From NCBI GenBank assembly GCA_017397105.1, contig JAFQKF010000006.1, positions 1-64,000 on the forward strand: a stretch of 64,000 nucleotides of DNA, written 5' to 3'. Origin of the DNA: Clostridia bacterium. GTDB taxonomy: Bacteria; Bacillota; Clostridia; Oscillospirales; Acutalibacteraceae. This document shows, piece by piece, positions 32,709 through 41,363 of this stretch (positions are counted from its first letter, which is position 1; every line of letters starts with the position of its first letter). The position numbers and the translations under genes are program-made. The notes under the pieces were generated by a model that was not told the origin of the DNA, searched no databases, and saw nothing but the letters and a program-made list of their open reading frames with translations.

Positions 32709-34823
32709 TTAATCAACAATGAATCTTTTATATTTTTCAAGGAGCTTTCTTGCTGTTTCAACAGTGTCAGCGTTGGACGGCTCTTCGGGAGAAACGTTCT
32801 GAAGCCAGCTTTTGTCAAACTTTTCGAAGTTTCTGTAAAACTTGCTTCCGAGGTATTCGTTTCTTTCGCAATGCTGTTTTTTGGTTTCGGTTTTGAAGTG
32901 CTTTTTGTGGAAGAACTCGGCGAGCTGCTCAAAGAAGGAGTGCCAGCGCTGTAAATAATAAGTTTTTATCAGTCCGCCCCATTCTTTCCACGCATAGTCG
33001 TAATTTACGGTGCGACCCATGGGACCCCACACCGTGAGCTGGCTGAGCAGATTAAGCTCAAAATTGTTCTGATCTTTTTCAACCGTAGCAAGCGCGGAAG
33101 CGTCGGCAAGATTTTTGTAAAGAGTCAGCTCGGGTCTGGTCTGGAGGAGAGAATCCATATCCTCAAGGATTTTAAGGAAAAGGTTTGCCGACTGTTCGAA
33201 CTCAACCTTGTCTTTGGCGTAAAAGGCATCCATTACCTTGCGGTAGAGTGCATTTTCGTGATTGCTGAGCACCTGGCGTACCACGTCGCATACGTCAAAC
33301 TCATATCCGTCGCCGCTTGCTTTTTCAGCGCTGAGGAGAAGCTCTGCGGCTTCAAGCAGCTTTGCGTTTGAATATCTTACGGTGAGTGTGTCGTTTGGAG
33401 CGGTGTGCTGAAGATTGGTTGAGGGTCTTGCGCAGATTATGGAGCCCGTTTCTCTGCCGGTGCAGTTTTTACTGTAACAGCTTTCACGCAGAGCCTGCAT
33501 TGCATCAACAAGGCACTTTTCGTCGCTTGAGTATCTTCTTTTTGCATAGTCCTTGAGCCACTCATCAAGCTGTACTTTTTCGCTTTGTGTGAGCATTTCA
33601 AAAGCAAGGTCATAATAGAGAGGATTCTGCCTTATTCCCTCCATGAAAAGGCCTGTTCCGCAGACATTGGGATACTCGCTTTTTATTGATATATAAGGAT
33701 TTGCGGCGATTGCATCAATGCTTCCGTGCAGGGTGTTACGGTCGCCGAAATTGTGGATGTGGCCTGCTACGAAATCGTGGCCCCAGAAGCCTTCGGTTTC
33801 CTTATATTTTTCGCTGTTTATGTCGAGCATAAGGAGTCTGCCGTGAGGTACGGATTTAACAATCGGCTCATAGAGCGACCATGCCTGCATTACCCATACG
33901 GACTCGGCATCAAACTCCTGGTACAGAGTATCAATCGTTCTGCCTACGTTCCAGAGATAATTCTTGAGCTTTGAAGCAGGCTTGTTCTCATGGAACGGGT
34001 CGCAGGCGTAATAATGGAAAGCACCGAAAAGCTGACGCTGTTTTTCAAGAAAAGCTCTGCCGAATTTTTTGAACAGAGGATCAAGAGGGTCAACAATATA
34101 AGTAACAGGGAAATTGCACCAGGGCTTTACCATGTTGAGCCTTGATTTGTGGTAAGCCTTGAGCCTTGTTATTGATTTGGGAATAAGACCTGAGTAGCCC
34201 TGCTGAATGGGAGTCATTCCGAGCTCAACCTCACGGTCTATTATTTTTTTACCCAGTTCAAGTCGGGAATCGATATATGATTTATCGGTAAGCGGAAAAT
34301 ATCCGTAAATATTGCCCATGAGCTGCCATGCCCAGAAAGCAGGACCTGAAAGGAATTCGAGCGCACCCGTATCGCTGTACTTGAAATCACGCAGGGTATA
34401 ATACCATACAGCTTCGGTGCCTACAACGCTCAGAGGCATATTGATACCGTTCATTGCCATGTAGTCAATTTCACGCTCCCAGCGCTCCCAGTCCCACCAG
34501 GCGCAGGAATATCCGAACGTGCAGTAATTCATGTAAACACGCTTATCCTGCTCTATTATGAAGCGTACCTCTTTTACGGGCAGAGGGGCATTGTCAACGG
34601 CGGGCATTTTTTCGTTGCCGCAGTGTGAAAGATTGATATTGCAGTAATCTTTAAGATAACGGTAGTACGCCATGGCCTGACTTATTTTACAGTCGCCGCC
34701 GAGCACGATTTTTCCGCTTTCTTCTCTTACAGTATAAACGGATTTGCCGTTCTCTTTTTCTATCTCTTCAAGAATAAAGCAAGAGGCAATGTCGGGGGTG
34801 TTTCGTTTGATGAGGTTGAGCAT
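32709..34823 (-). CDS. Alpha-N-acetylglucosaminidase, GH89 (NAGLU-like)
   Basis: This encodes 704 residues and matches NAGLU-type enzymes along its length. The N-terminal alpha/beta domain is followed by the barrel with YMNYCTFGYSCAWWDWERWE, a DWExxxDxMAMNGxN stretch, PIQQGYSGLIP, CDPFHE (candidate acid/base Glu) and MEGIRQNPLYYDL (candidate nucleophile Glu), then a helical C-terminal domain. GH89 enzymes remove terminal alpha-linked GlcNAc from mucin glycans and heparan-type chains. There is no signal peptide, so it probably acts inside the cell on imported oligosaccharides. The ATG at 34823 is preceded by AGGAAGGT on the minus strand. The gene stands alone, with its own promoter and terminator. 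Confidence 0.93.
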   Translation of the reverse strand: MLNLIKRNTPDIASCFILEEIEKENGKSVYTVREESGKIVLGGDCKISQAMAYYRYLKDYCNINLSHCGNEKMPAVDNAPLPVKEVRFIIEQDKRVYMNYCTFGYSCAWWDWERWEREIDYMAMNGINMPLSVVGTEAVWYYTLRDFKYSDTGALEFLSGPAFWAWQLMGNIYGYFPLTDKSYIDSRLELGKKIIDREVELGMTPIQQGYSGLIPKSITRLKAYHKSRLNMVKPWCNFPVTYIVDPLDPLFKKFGRAFLEKQRQLFGAFHYYACDPFHENKPASKLKNYLWNVGRTIDTLYQEFDAESVWVMQAWSLYEPIVKSVPHGRLLMLDINSEKYKETEGFWGHDFVAGHIHNFGDRNTLHGSIDAIAANPYISIKSEYPNVCGTGLFMEGIRQNPLYYDLAFEMLTQSEKVQLDEWLKDYAKRRYSSDEKCLVDAMQALRESCYSKNCTGRETGSIICARPSTNLQHTAPNDTLTVRYSNAKLLEAAELLLSAEKASGDGYEFDVCDVVRQVLSNHENALYRKVMDAFYAKDKVEFEQSANLFLKILEDMDSLLQTRPELTLYKNLADASALATVEKDQNNFELNLLSQLTVWGPMGRTVNYDYAWKEWGGLIKTYYLQRWHSFFEQLAEFFHKKHFKTETKKQHCERNEYLGSKFYRNFEKFDKSWLQNVSPEEPSNADTVETARKLLEKYKRFIVD

Positions 34824-34849
34824 TTAATCGACCTTCCTGTACTTTTTAA

Positions 34850-34877
34850 AGTATAATAAATTAATAATACTAAACAA
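34850..34877 (-). promoter_or_regulatory. Promoter of the GH89 gene
   Basis: On the minus strand TTGTTT (34877-34872), a 16-bp spacer and TATACT (34855-34850) lie 26 bases before the ATG. Confidence 0.55.
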
Positions 34878-35017
34878 TGAGAAAAGAAGCAAGCCTTTAA
34901 CAGAAACTTTATCCGAAAAGTCTGTTATTTGTTATAATAACGCAAGAAATGAGCGGCAAATCAACCCATTTACGCCTTTTTCTTAATAAAAAGTTGTATA
35001 AAAATTTACTTTTTATC

Positions 35018-35046
35018 TTTACATAAAGCCGAAAATAAAGTATTAT
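35018..35046 (+). promoter_or_regulatory. Promoter of the pyrH-frr-uppS operon
   Basis: TTTACA (35018-35023), 17 bp and TATTAT (35041-35046) lie 49 bases before the pyrH start, with no terminator seen until after the M20 gene. Confidence 0.7.
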
Positions 35047-35095
35047 GTAACATAGGGCAAATAGGAGCTTTAATTCATTTTGAGAGGTGTTTGTT

Positions 35096-35806
35096 ATGCA
35101 ACCTGTTTATAAAAGAATTCTTCTTAAAATAAGCGGCGAAGTGCTTGCAGGTGAAAAGGGTAGCGGATTTGATTTTGAAGTTGTTGAATCCATCTGCTCA
35201 GCAATCAAAAGTGTAAGCGAAATGGGTGTTGAAGTTGGCCTTGTAGTAGGCGGCGGCAATTTCTGGAGAGGACGCTCAAGCGGCTCAATGAACAGAGCAA
35301 GGGCTGACCATATCGGCATGCTTGCAACTGTTATGAATTCAATCATGCTTGAGGAAACTCTTCGCCAGATGGGCGTAAAGGCAACCGCGCAGACTGCTGT
35401 ACCCATGATGTCCCTTGCGGAGCCTTATTCACAGCGTGAGGCTTGCAGACGCCTTGATAACGGTGAAATAGTAATCTTCGGCGCAGGCACAGGCAGTCCT
35501 TTCTTTACAACAGATACCTGTGCAGCTCTCAGAGCGGCTGAAATCGGAGCGGATATTTTCTTTAAGGCAACCAACGTTGACGGTGTTTACGATAAGGACC
35601 CCAACAAGTTTGCGGATGCCGTAAAGTACGACGTTCTTACCCAGAGTGAGGTTCTTGAGAAGAATCTTAAAGTAATGGACGCAACGGCAGCGTCTCTCTG
35701 CCGTGACAATAAACTTCCCATTCTTGTCTTCAATCTTTCTGACCCTCAAAATATAGTCAGAGCGGTTGCAGGCGAAAATGTAGGCACAATAGTTAAGGAG
35801 GACTAA
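35096..35806 (+). CDS. pyrH: UMP kinase
   Basis: This encodes 236 residues from the ATG at 35096 (GAGAGG at 35082-35087 is 8 bases upstream). An in-frame GTG at 35087 overlaps that site and is less likely. The bacterial UMP kinase fold of the amino-acid kinase family is clear: KISGEVLAG at the N-terminus, the glycine-rich VVGGGNFWRG loop, RADHIGMLATVMN, and ATNVDGVYDKDP near the C-terminus. It phosphorylates UMP to UDP for pyrimidine nucleotide and cell-wall precursor supply. It heads the conserved pyrH-frr-uppS-cdsA-dxr-rseP-ispG-polC series. Confidence 0.97.
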   Translation: MQPVYKRILLKISGEVLAGEKGSGFDFEVVESICSAIKSVSEMGVEVGLVVGGGNFWRGRSSGSMNRARADHIGMLATVMNSIMLEETLRQMGVKATAQTAVPMMSLAEPYSQREACRRLDNGEIVIFGAGTGSPFFTTDTCAALRAAEIGADIFFKATNVDGVYDKDPNKFADAVKYDVLTQSEVLEKNLKVMDATAASLCRDNKLPILVFNLSDPQNIVRAVAGENVGTIVKED

Positions 35807-35809
35807 TTA

Positions 35810-36364
35810 ATGGAAACCGTATACACAACAGTTAAAGAAAAAATGGGCAAAACCGTAAGTGTTCTTAATTCAGAATATTCAGCAATCAGAGCAGGCAGAG
35901 CAAACCCTGCTGTTCTTGATAAAATCAGAGTAGATTATTACGGCACTCCCACACCCATCAATCAGATGGCTGCAGTATCCGTTGCAGAGGCAAGAATTCT
36001 TACAATTCAGCCCTGGGATACTTCCACTCTTCACACTATTGAGAAGGCAATCCTTGCTTCCGATCTTGGCATCAATCCTCAGAACGACGGCAGAATTATC
36101 CGCCTCATGTTCCCCCAGCCCACAGAGGAAAGAAGACGCGAGCTTGTTAAGGATATCAACAAGATGGCAGAGGATTCAAGAGTAGCTATCCGCTCAATCA
36201 GAAGAGACGGTATTGATAAGCTCAAGAAGATGGAAAAGGCTTCCGAAATCACAGAGGATGATCTTAAGATCGGCGAAAAGAAGCTTCAGGAGTTTACCGA
36301 TAAATATATCAAAGAAATTGATGCAGCTGCTTCCGAAAAGGAAAAGGAAGTTATGTCCGTTTAA
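35810..36364 (+). CDS. frr: Ribosome recycling factor
   Basis: This encodes 184 residues, the usual family length. Signature segments are SEYSAIRAGRANPAVLDKI, VDYYGTPTPINQMA, PWDTSTLHTIEKAI and IRSIRRDGIDKLKK. With EF-G it splits post-termination ribosomes. Its ribosome binding site (AAGGAG, 35795-35800) lies inside the end of pyrH and the genes are 3 bases apart, so the two are co-transcribed. Confidence 0.97.
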   Translation: METVYTTVKEKMGKTVSVLNSEYSAIRAGRANPAVLDKIRVDYYGTPTPINQMAAVSVAEARILTIQPWDTSTLHTIEKAILASDLGINPQNDGRIIRLMFPQPTEERRRELVKDINKMAEDSRVAIRSIRRDGIDKLKKMEKASEITEDDLKIGEKKLQEFTDKYIKEIDAAASEKEKEVMSV

Positions 36365-36378
36365 TTTCGGGTGAACAA

Positions 36379-37110
36379 ATGGATAAAGAAATTCTTAAAG
36401 AGCTTGTGCTGCCCCGTCACATAGGCTTTATTATGGACGGTAACGGCAGATGGGCTCAGAAACGGAATCTTGAGCGCTCCGAGGGTCATAAGGCAGGGGC
36501 GCAGGCTTTTCGCAGGATATGCGATTACGCTTCCGAGCTTGGAATAGAGGCGGTAACCTTCTATGCTTTTTCAACCGAGAATTGGAAAAGACCGCAGAAA
36601 GAGGTTGACGCTATCATGAATCTTTTCCGTGAGTTTCTTGAAGAAGCGCAGCAACGGAGCGATGAGAATGAAGAACGCGGGGTGAGCATACGCTTTATCG
36701 GTGATAAAAGCGTGCTTGCACCTGACCTTCAGGCTTTGTTTGAAAGATGCGAAAAGCAGACTTCATCAAAAAACAGAACAATTGTAAACCTTGCTGTCAA
36801 CTACGGCGGCAGGGCAGAGATAGTGCGTGCGGCAAAGCGACTTGCCGAAAAGGTTGCCGCAGGCGAAATTGAACCCGACGGTATAACCGAGCAGAGCATT
36901 TCCGAAGAGCTTTATACCGCAGGGCAGCCTGACCCTGATTTGATTATCAGACCGGGCGGAGAAAACAGGATTTCAAACTTCCTTATCTGGCAGTCGGCTT
37001 ATTCTGAGTTTTTGTTTACTCAGACTCTCTGGCCTGATTTCTATGAAAAGGATCTGGATGAAGCAATAATCGAATTTTGTAAGCGAAACCGTCGCTTTGG
37101 CGGAATTTAA
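36379..37110 (+). CDS. uppS: Isoprenyl transferase (undecaprenyl diphosphate synthase)
   Basis: This encodes 243 residues. HIGFIMDGNGRWA with catalytic Asp20 and the phosphate-binding loop, FYAFSTENWKRP, and the C-terminal LIIRPGGENRISNFLIWQ block identify a cis-prenyltransferase. It makes the C55 lipid carrier for peptidoglycan precursors. The start lies 14 bases after frr. The RPGGE form (rather than RTSGE) is an ordinary family variant. Confidence 0.96.
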   Translation: MDKEILKELVLPRHIGFIMDGNGRWAQKRNLERSEGHKAGAQAFRRICDYASELGIEAVTFYAFSTENWKRPQKEVDAIMNLFREFLEEAQQRSDENEERGVSIRFIGDKSVLAPDLQALFERCEKQTSSKNRTIVNLAVNYGGRAEIVRAAKRLAEKVAAGEIEPDGITEQSISEELYTAGQPDPDLIIRPGGENRISNFLIWQSAYSEFLFTQTLWPDFYEKDLDEAIIEFCKRNRRFGGI

Positions 37111-37130
37111 GAGAAAAGAGTGTACCCCAT

Positions 37131-38024
37131 ATGAAAACAAGAATAATAACGGGAGTCAGTGCGGCACTTGTTGCGATAGCGGCCATTATCTTTATGCAGT
37201 ATCCGCTGGTAATGGGCATTCTCGGTGCGTTTTTTGCAGGAGTTTCCGTATATGAAATACTCCATGTTATCAAGTGTGAAAACAAGGTTATAATGGGCAT
37301 AAGCGTTGCTTTCGGTGCAATTGTACCTTTATATAACGACATAAAGGCGTATGTTACCTATCACACTGAAAGCGATTTCTTTGACGGATTCAAGATGCCT
37401 GTATGGATTGTACTTGCCGTTTATACTTTTGTTATTCTTCTTGTTATGCTCAGAATGTATGAAAAAACAAAGTTTGAGCACGCGGCAATGGCAATTTTTT
37501 CCTCGGTTGCGATAGGTTTTTCCTACTCAACCCTTGTTTTTCTCAGAGATCTTGACCATGTGTATCCCGAGCATTTGCAGCAGGCTCAGAGCTTCTTTAT
37601 TGTTCTCGGCTCTCTTTACTGTGCCTGGATTTCTGATACTTTTGCGTATTTCTTCGGAAGAAAGCTCGGCAAGCATAAGCTTGCTCCCAGAATCAGCCCC
37701 AAGAAATCCGTTGAGGGTGCAGTTGCAGGTGTTTTAGGCACTGTTGTTGTTGCTCTTATCACCTTCTTTGTTGCAAGCCACTGGTTTGACAGATATCCTG
37801 ACACAATCAAATGGTGGATGGTTGCTCTCGTAACTGCAGCGGGTGTAATAATGGGAATGTGCGGCGACCTTTCAGCTTCTGTTATCAAAAGAAACTACGG
37901 TGAAAAGGATTTCGGCACCATTTTCCCCGGTCACGGCGGTGTAATGGACAGATTTGACAGTTTCCTTTTCGCACTTCCTACCGTCTATATCATTATCACT
38001 TTAGTTATGAGCTTTGTTTCATAA
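37131..38024 (+). CDS. cdsA: Phosphatidate cytidylyltransferase
   Basis: This 297-residue membrane protein has about seven or eight hydrophobic segments. The C-terminal signature GDLSASVIKRNYGEKDFG...FPGHGGVMDRFDS is complete. The enzyme makes CDP-diacylglycerol from phosphatidate and CTP for phospholipid synthesis. It follows uppS by 20 bases in the conserved envelope-lipid operon. Confidence 0.96.
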   Translation: MKTRIITGVSAALVAIAAIIFMQYPLVMGILGAFFAGVSVYEILHVIKCENKVIMGISVAFGAIVPLYNDIKAYVTYHTESDFFDGFKMPVWIVLAVYTFVILLVMLRMYEKTKFEHAAMAIFSSVAIGFSYSTLVFLRDLDHVYPEHLQQAQSFFIVLGSLYCAWISDTFAYFFGRKLGKHKLAPRISPKKSVEGAVAGVLGTVVVALITFFVASHWFDRYPDTIKWWMVALVTAAGVIMGMCGDLSASVIKRNYGEKDFGTIFPGHGGVMDRFDSFLFALPTVYIIITLVMSFVS

Positions 38025-38036
38025 GGAGAAATTCTT

Positions 38037-39188
38037 ATGGGTAAATCCATTGTTATTCTCGGTTCAACAGGTTCAATAGGTACGCAGGCTCTTGAGGTTG
38101 CCGAATTCGGCGGCTACAAGGTGCGTGCGGTTACTGCCAACAGTGCAGTATCTGTGCTTGAAGAACAGGTAAGAAAATTCAAACCCGAATTTGCAGCGGC
38201 TGCCGATGAAAAGGCGGCCGCAGATTTAAAAATAAGGATAGCCGATACCTCAACAAAGGTGCTTGCAGGTACTGAGGGTGTTTGCGAATGTGCGGCTTGT
38301 GAGGCGGATACGGTTCTCAACAGTGTTGTGGGAATTGCTGGCCTTGCGCCGACTTTGGCGGCGATTTCGGCTAAAAACACGCTTGCTCTTGCAAACAAGG
38401 AATCCCTTGTTACAGGGGGCGAGCTTGTTATTTCTATGGCAAAAAACAGCGGTGTTGACATTTTGCCCGTAGACAGTGAACACTCGGCAATTTTTCAGTC
38501 AATGCAGGGCTGTGCAGATAAAAAAGAGATAAAGCGTCTTATTCTTACCGCATCCGGCGGTCCGTTTTTCGGTAAAACAAAGCAGGAGCTTGAGAATGTT
38601 ACTCTCGAGCAGGCGCTCAATCATCCTAATTGGAGCATGGGCGCAAAAATCACCGTAGATTCAGCTACCATGATGAATAAGGGCCTTGAGCTTATCGAGG
38701 CTGTGTGGCTTTTTGATATGAAGCCTGAGGATATTGACATAGTTGTTCACCGTCAGAGTATTATTCATTCTCTTGTTGAGTTTTGCGATAATTCCGTTAT
38801 CGCTCAGCTTGGTGTACCTGATATGCGCATACCTATTCAGTATGCTCTTACCTACCCCAACAGAGTTGAAAGCCCCGTGCGGCAGCTGAGTCTTGCCGAA
38901 ATCGGAACTCTTACCTTCTCTGAGCCGGATTATAATACTTTTTCCTGCATAAACTTATGCAAAAGGGCGATTTCACTCGGCGGTCTTTATCCTGCTGCTC
39001 TCAATGCTGCAAACGAGCAGGCAAACGAGATGTTCAGAAAAGGACTTATACGCTTTGCTCAGATTGCTGAGAGCGTTGAATGCGTACTTGACAATATCAG
39101 CCTGCCTGAGCTTAAGACGGCTGATGATATTTTTGAAGCTGACCGTGCCGCAAGAGAGATGGTGCTGCGTCAGCAGAAAGGCAACTGA
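38037..39188 (+). CDS. dxr: 1-deoxy-D-xylulose 5-phosphate reductoisomerase
   Basis: This encodes 383 residues. The NADPH-binding ILGSTGSIGTQALEV stretch, LANKESLVTGG, PVDSEHSAIFQ and NHPNWSMGAKITVDSATMMNKG are all present. Dxr catalyses the first committed MEP-pathway step. ispG two genes downstream catalyses a late step, so isoprenoid synthesis is split across one operon with uppS as the user. Confidence 0.97.
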   Translation: MGKSIVILGSTGSIGTQALEVAEFGGYKVRAVTANSAVSVLEEQVRKFKPEFAAAADEKAAADLKIRIADTSTKVLAGTEGVCECAACEADTVLNSVVGIAGLAPTLAAISAKNTLALANKESLVTGGELVISMAKNSGVDILPVDSEHSAIFQSMQGCADKKEIKRLILTASGGPFFGKTKQELENVTLEQALNHPNWSMGAKITVDSATMMNKGLELIEAVWLFDMKPEDIDIVVHRQSIIHSLVEFCDNSVIAQLGVPDMRIPIQYALTYPNRVESPVRQLSLAEIGTLTFSEPDYNTFSCINLCKRAISLGGLYPAALNAANEQANEMFRKGLIRFAQIAESVECVLDNISLPELKTADDIFEADRAAREMVLRQQKGN

Positions 39189-40289
39189 ATGGCTTTTTTT
39201 GATTTTTTAACTGACCCCGCATTTTGGAGCAAGGCAGGCACTGTGGCGCTTGCCGTGCTGTTTTTCGGCGTGATTATTATGTCCCACGAATTCGGTCATT
39301 TTATCTTTGCCAAGCTTTTCAAGGTAAAGGTAAATGAATTTGCTTTCGGTATGGGCCCTACAATCCTTTCGCGCAGAAAAGGCGAAACAAAATATGCGTG
39401 GCGTCTGCTTCCCATTGGCGGCTTTGTAAGCATGGAAGGGGAGGATGAAGAGAGCGAGAGCGAGGGCGCTTTCTGCTCCAAGCCCGTGTGGCAGAGATTC
39501 ATAATCGTTGCCGCGGGTGCAACGGTTAATATAATAATGGGATTTCTTATTGTGGTAATAATGCTTGCGGTAACAACTACACCCGAAAGCGGAATAGGAA
39601 CTCCCGAAATTTTATATTTTGATGAAAACGCCGTCAGCTCATCCTACGGCTTGCAGGAGGGCGACGTTATTAAAGAAATCGGCGGTAAGCGAGTGTTTTC
39701 CGTTTTTGACGTAAGCTTTCTTATGTCGCGCGACGATGACGGTGTTATGGATATCACAGTTAAAAGAGACGGCGAAAAGCAAGAGCTTAAAAACGTTAAA
39801 TTCCAGAGCATGGCAGGCGAAACGGGTAACACGATTATTTTCGATTTTGTTTTAAGAGGCGTTGACGCCAATTTCGTAAACGTTATCAAATATTCAGCTT
39901 TGCAGACTGCAACGCTCGCAAGAATGGTGTGGCTTAGTCTGTTTGACCTGGTTACGGGCAGATACGGACTGAGTGATTTGTCCGGCCCTATAGGCACCGT
40001 TGCGATTGTTGCTCAGGCGGCAGGCTCCGTAGCGGCAGGGATTGACTGGGAATACCTTCTTCTCATAATGGCGCTCATAGCGGTGAATATCGGCGTGTTC
40101 AACCTTTTGCCCGTTCCCGCTCTTGACGGCGGCAGGCTGTTCTTTATGGTTATTGAAATGATAATCCGCAGACCCGTACCCCAGAAATATGAAAGATTCA
40201 TCCATGCAGCAGGGCTTGTGCTTCTGCTTGGATTTATGGCTGTTGTTTCCATGAGCGACGTGCTAAAACTCGTTAGAGGAGAATTCTGA
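39189..40289 (+). CDS. rseP: Site-2 intramembrane protease RseP/RasP
   Basis: This encodes 366 residues, starting directly after the dxr stop. HEFGHF near residue 35 gives the zinc-binding HExxH motif in the first membrane segment. A PDZ region lies at about 130-215, and NLLPVPALDGGRL supplies the third zinc-ligand Asp. The enzyme cuts anti-sigma factors and signal-peptide remnants within the membrane. Linkage to dxr and ispG is standard in Firmicutes. Confidence 0.95.
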   Translation: MAFFDFLTDPAFWSKAGTVALAVLFFGVIIMSHEFGHFIFAKLFKVKVNEFAFGMGPTILSRRKGETKYAWRLLPIGGFVSMEGEDEESESEGAFCSKPVWQRFIIVAAGATVNIIMGFLIVVIMLAVTTTPESGIGTPEILYFDENAVSSSYGLQEGDVIKEIGGKRVFSVFDVSFLMSRDDDGVMDITVKRDGEKQELKNVKFQSMAGETGNTIIFDFVLRGVDANFVNVIKYSALQTATLARMVWLSLFDLVTGRYGLSDLSGPIGTVAIVAQAAGSVAAGIDWEYLLLIMALIAVNIGVFNLLPVPALDGGRLFFMVIEMIIRRPVPQKYERFIHAAGLVLLLGFMAVVSMSDVLKLVRGEF

Positions 40290-40305
40290 AAGGCAGGAAT
40301 TTAAA

Positions 40306-41355
40306 ATGCAAAGACGCAGGTGCAGAGGTGTTAATATCGGCGGCATTCCTATGGGAAACGGTGCGCCCGTAACCGTTCAGTCAATGCTCAGCACTCCCGC
40401 TCACGATATTGAGGCAAGTGTAAGGCAGGCAAAGGCACTTGAAGAGGCAGGCTGCCAGATTATAAGAGCGGCTGTGCCTGATATGCAGGCGGTGAAGCTG
40501 ATAAGCGCACTCAAGGAGAACGTCAGCGTTCCGATTGTTGCCGATATTCATTTTGATTACCGTCTTGCTCTTGAAAGTGCGGCGGCAGGGGTTGACAAAA
40601 TCAGGATTAACCCCGGCAATATCGGCTCTGATGAGCGCGTGAAAGCCGTTGCAGTAACCTGCGCAAACAAGGGGATTCCCATCAGAATCGGAGTGAATTC
40701 CGGCTCTGTTGAAAAGGAGATGCTTGCATTCTACGGCGGACCTACCGCAGATGCGCTTGTTGCAAGTGCGCTTAAGCACGCGTCACTTCTTGAAAAATTC
40801 GATTTTTACGATACGGTTATTTCAATTAAGTCGTCCGACGTTGAAACTATGATTGAAGCCTATGAGTTAGCGGCTGAAAAGTGCGATTATCCCTTGCATC
40901 TCGGTGTAACGGAAGCAGGAACTCAGCGTATGGCTCTTATAAAATCAAGCATAGGAATCGGTTCGCTTTTACTCAAGGGAATAGGTGACACAATAAGAGT
41001 TTCTATGACTGCCGACCCCGTCGAGGAGGTCAGGGCAGGCTTTGATATTCTTAAGGCGGCAGGCATTAAAAAGGATTGTGTTCAGATTGTATCCTGCCCC
41101 ACCTGTGGCAGAACAAGAATCAATCTTATTGCCCTTGCCAATGAAATTGAAAGCAGACTCGCTTCCTGTAAAAAGCCGATAAAGGTTGCCGTTATGGGCT
41201 GTGCCGTAAACGGACCGGGTGAGGCGCGAGAGGCGGATATAGGAATAGCAGGCGGCGACTCTTGCGCTCTGCTGTTCAAAAAAGGTGAAATTCTCCGTAA
41301 AGTCAGCGAAGAATGCGCCGTGGAAGAACTTTTGAGAGAGATTGAAAATATGTAA
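40306..41355 (+). CDS. ispG: 4-hydroxy-3-methylbut-2-enyl diphosphate synthase
   Basis: This 349-residue protein is the compact bacterial form. The N-terminal TIM barrel has MQRRRCRGVNIGGIPMG and VADIHFDYRLAL. The C-terminal iron-sulfur domain has cysteines in SCPTCGRT and GCAVNGPGEA. It converts MEcPP to HMBPP in the MEP pathway using a 4Fe-4S cluster. Confidence 0.97.
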   Translation: MQRRRCRGVNIGGIPMGNGAPVTVQSMLSTPAHDIEASVRQAKALEEAGCQIIRAAVPDMQAVKLISALKENVSVPIVADIHFDYRLALESAAAGVDKIRINPGNIGSDERVKAVAVTCANKGIPIRIGVNSGSVEKEMLAFYGGPTADALVASALKHASLLEKFDFYDTVISIKSSDVETMIEAYELAAEKCDYPLHLGVTEAGTQRMALIKSSIGIGSLLLKGIGDTIRVSMTADPVEEVRAGFDILKAAGIKKDCVQIVSCPTCGRTRINLIALANEIESRLASCKKPIKVAVMGCAVNGPGEAREADIGIAGGDSCALLFKKGEILRKVSEECAVEELLREIENM

Positions 41356-41363
41356 GGAGAAAT

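Noticed and set aside
36379-37110. Altered active site in UppS (RPGGE instead of RTSGE)
   Set aside because: The catalytic Asp and the RxSNF(L)xWQ block are intact, and this variation is common in the family.
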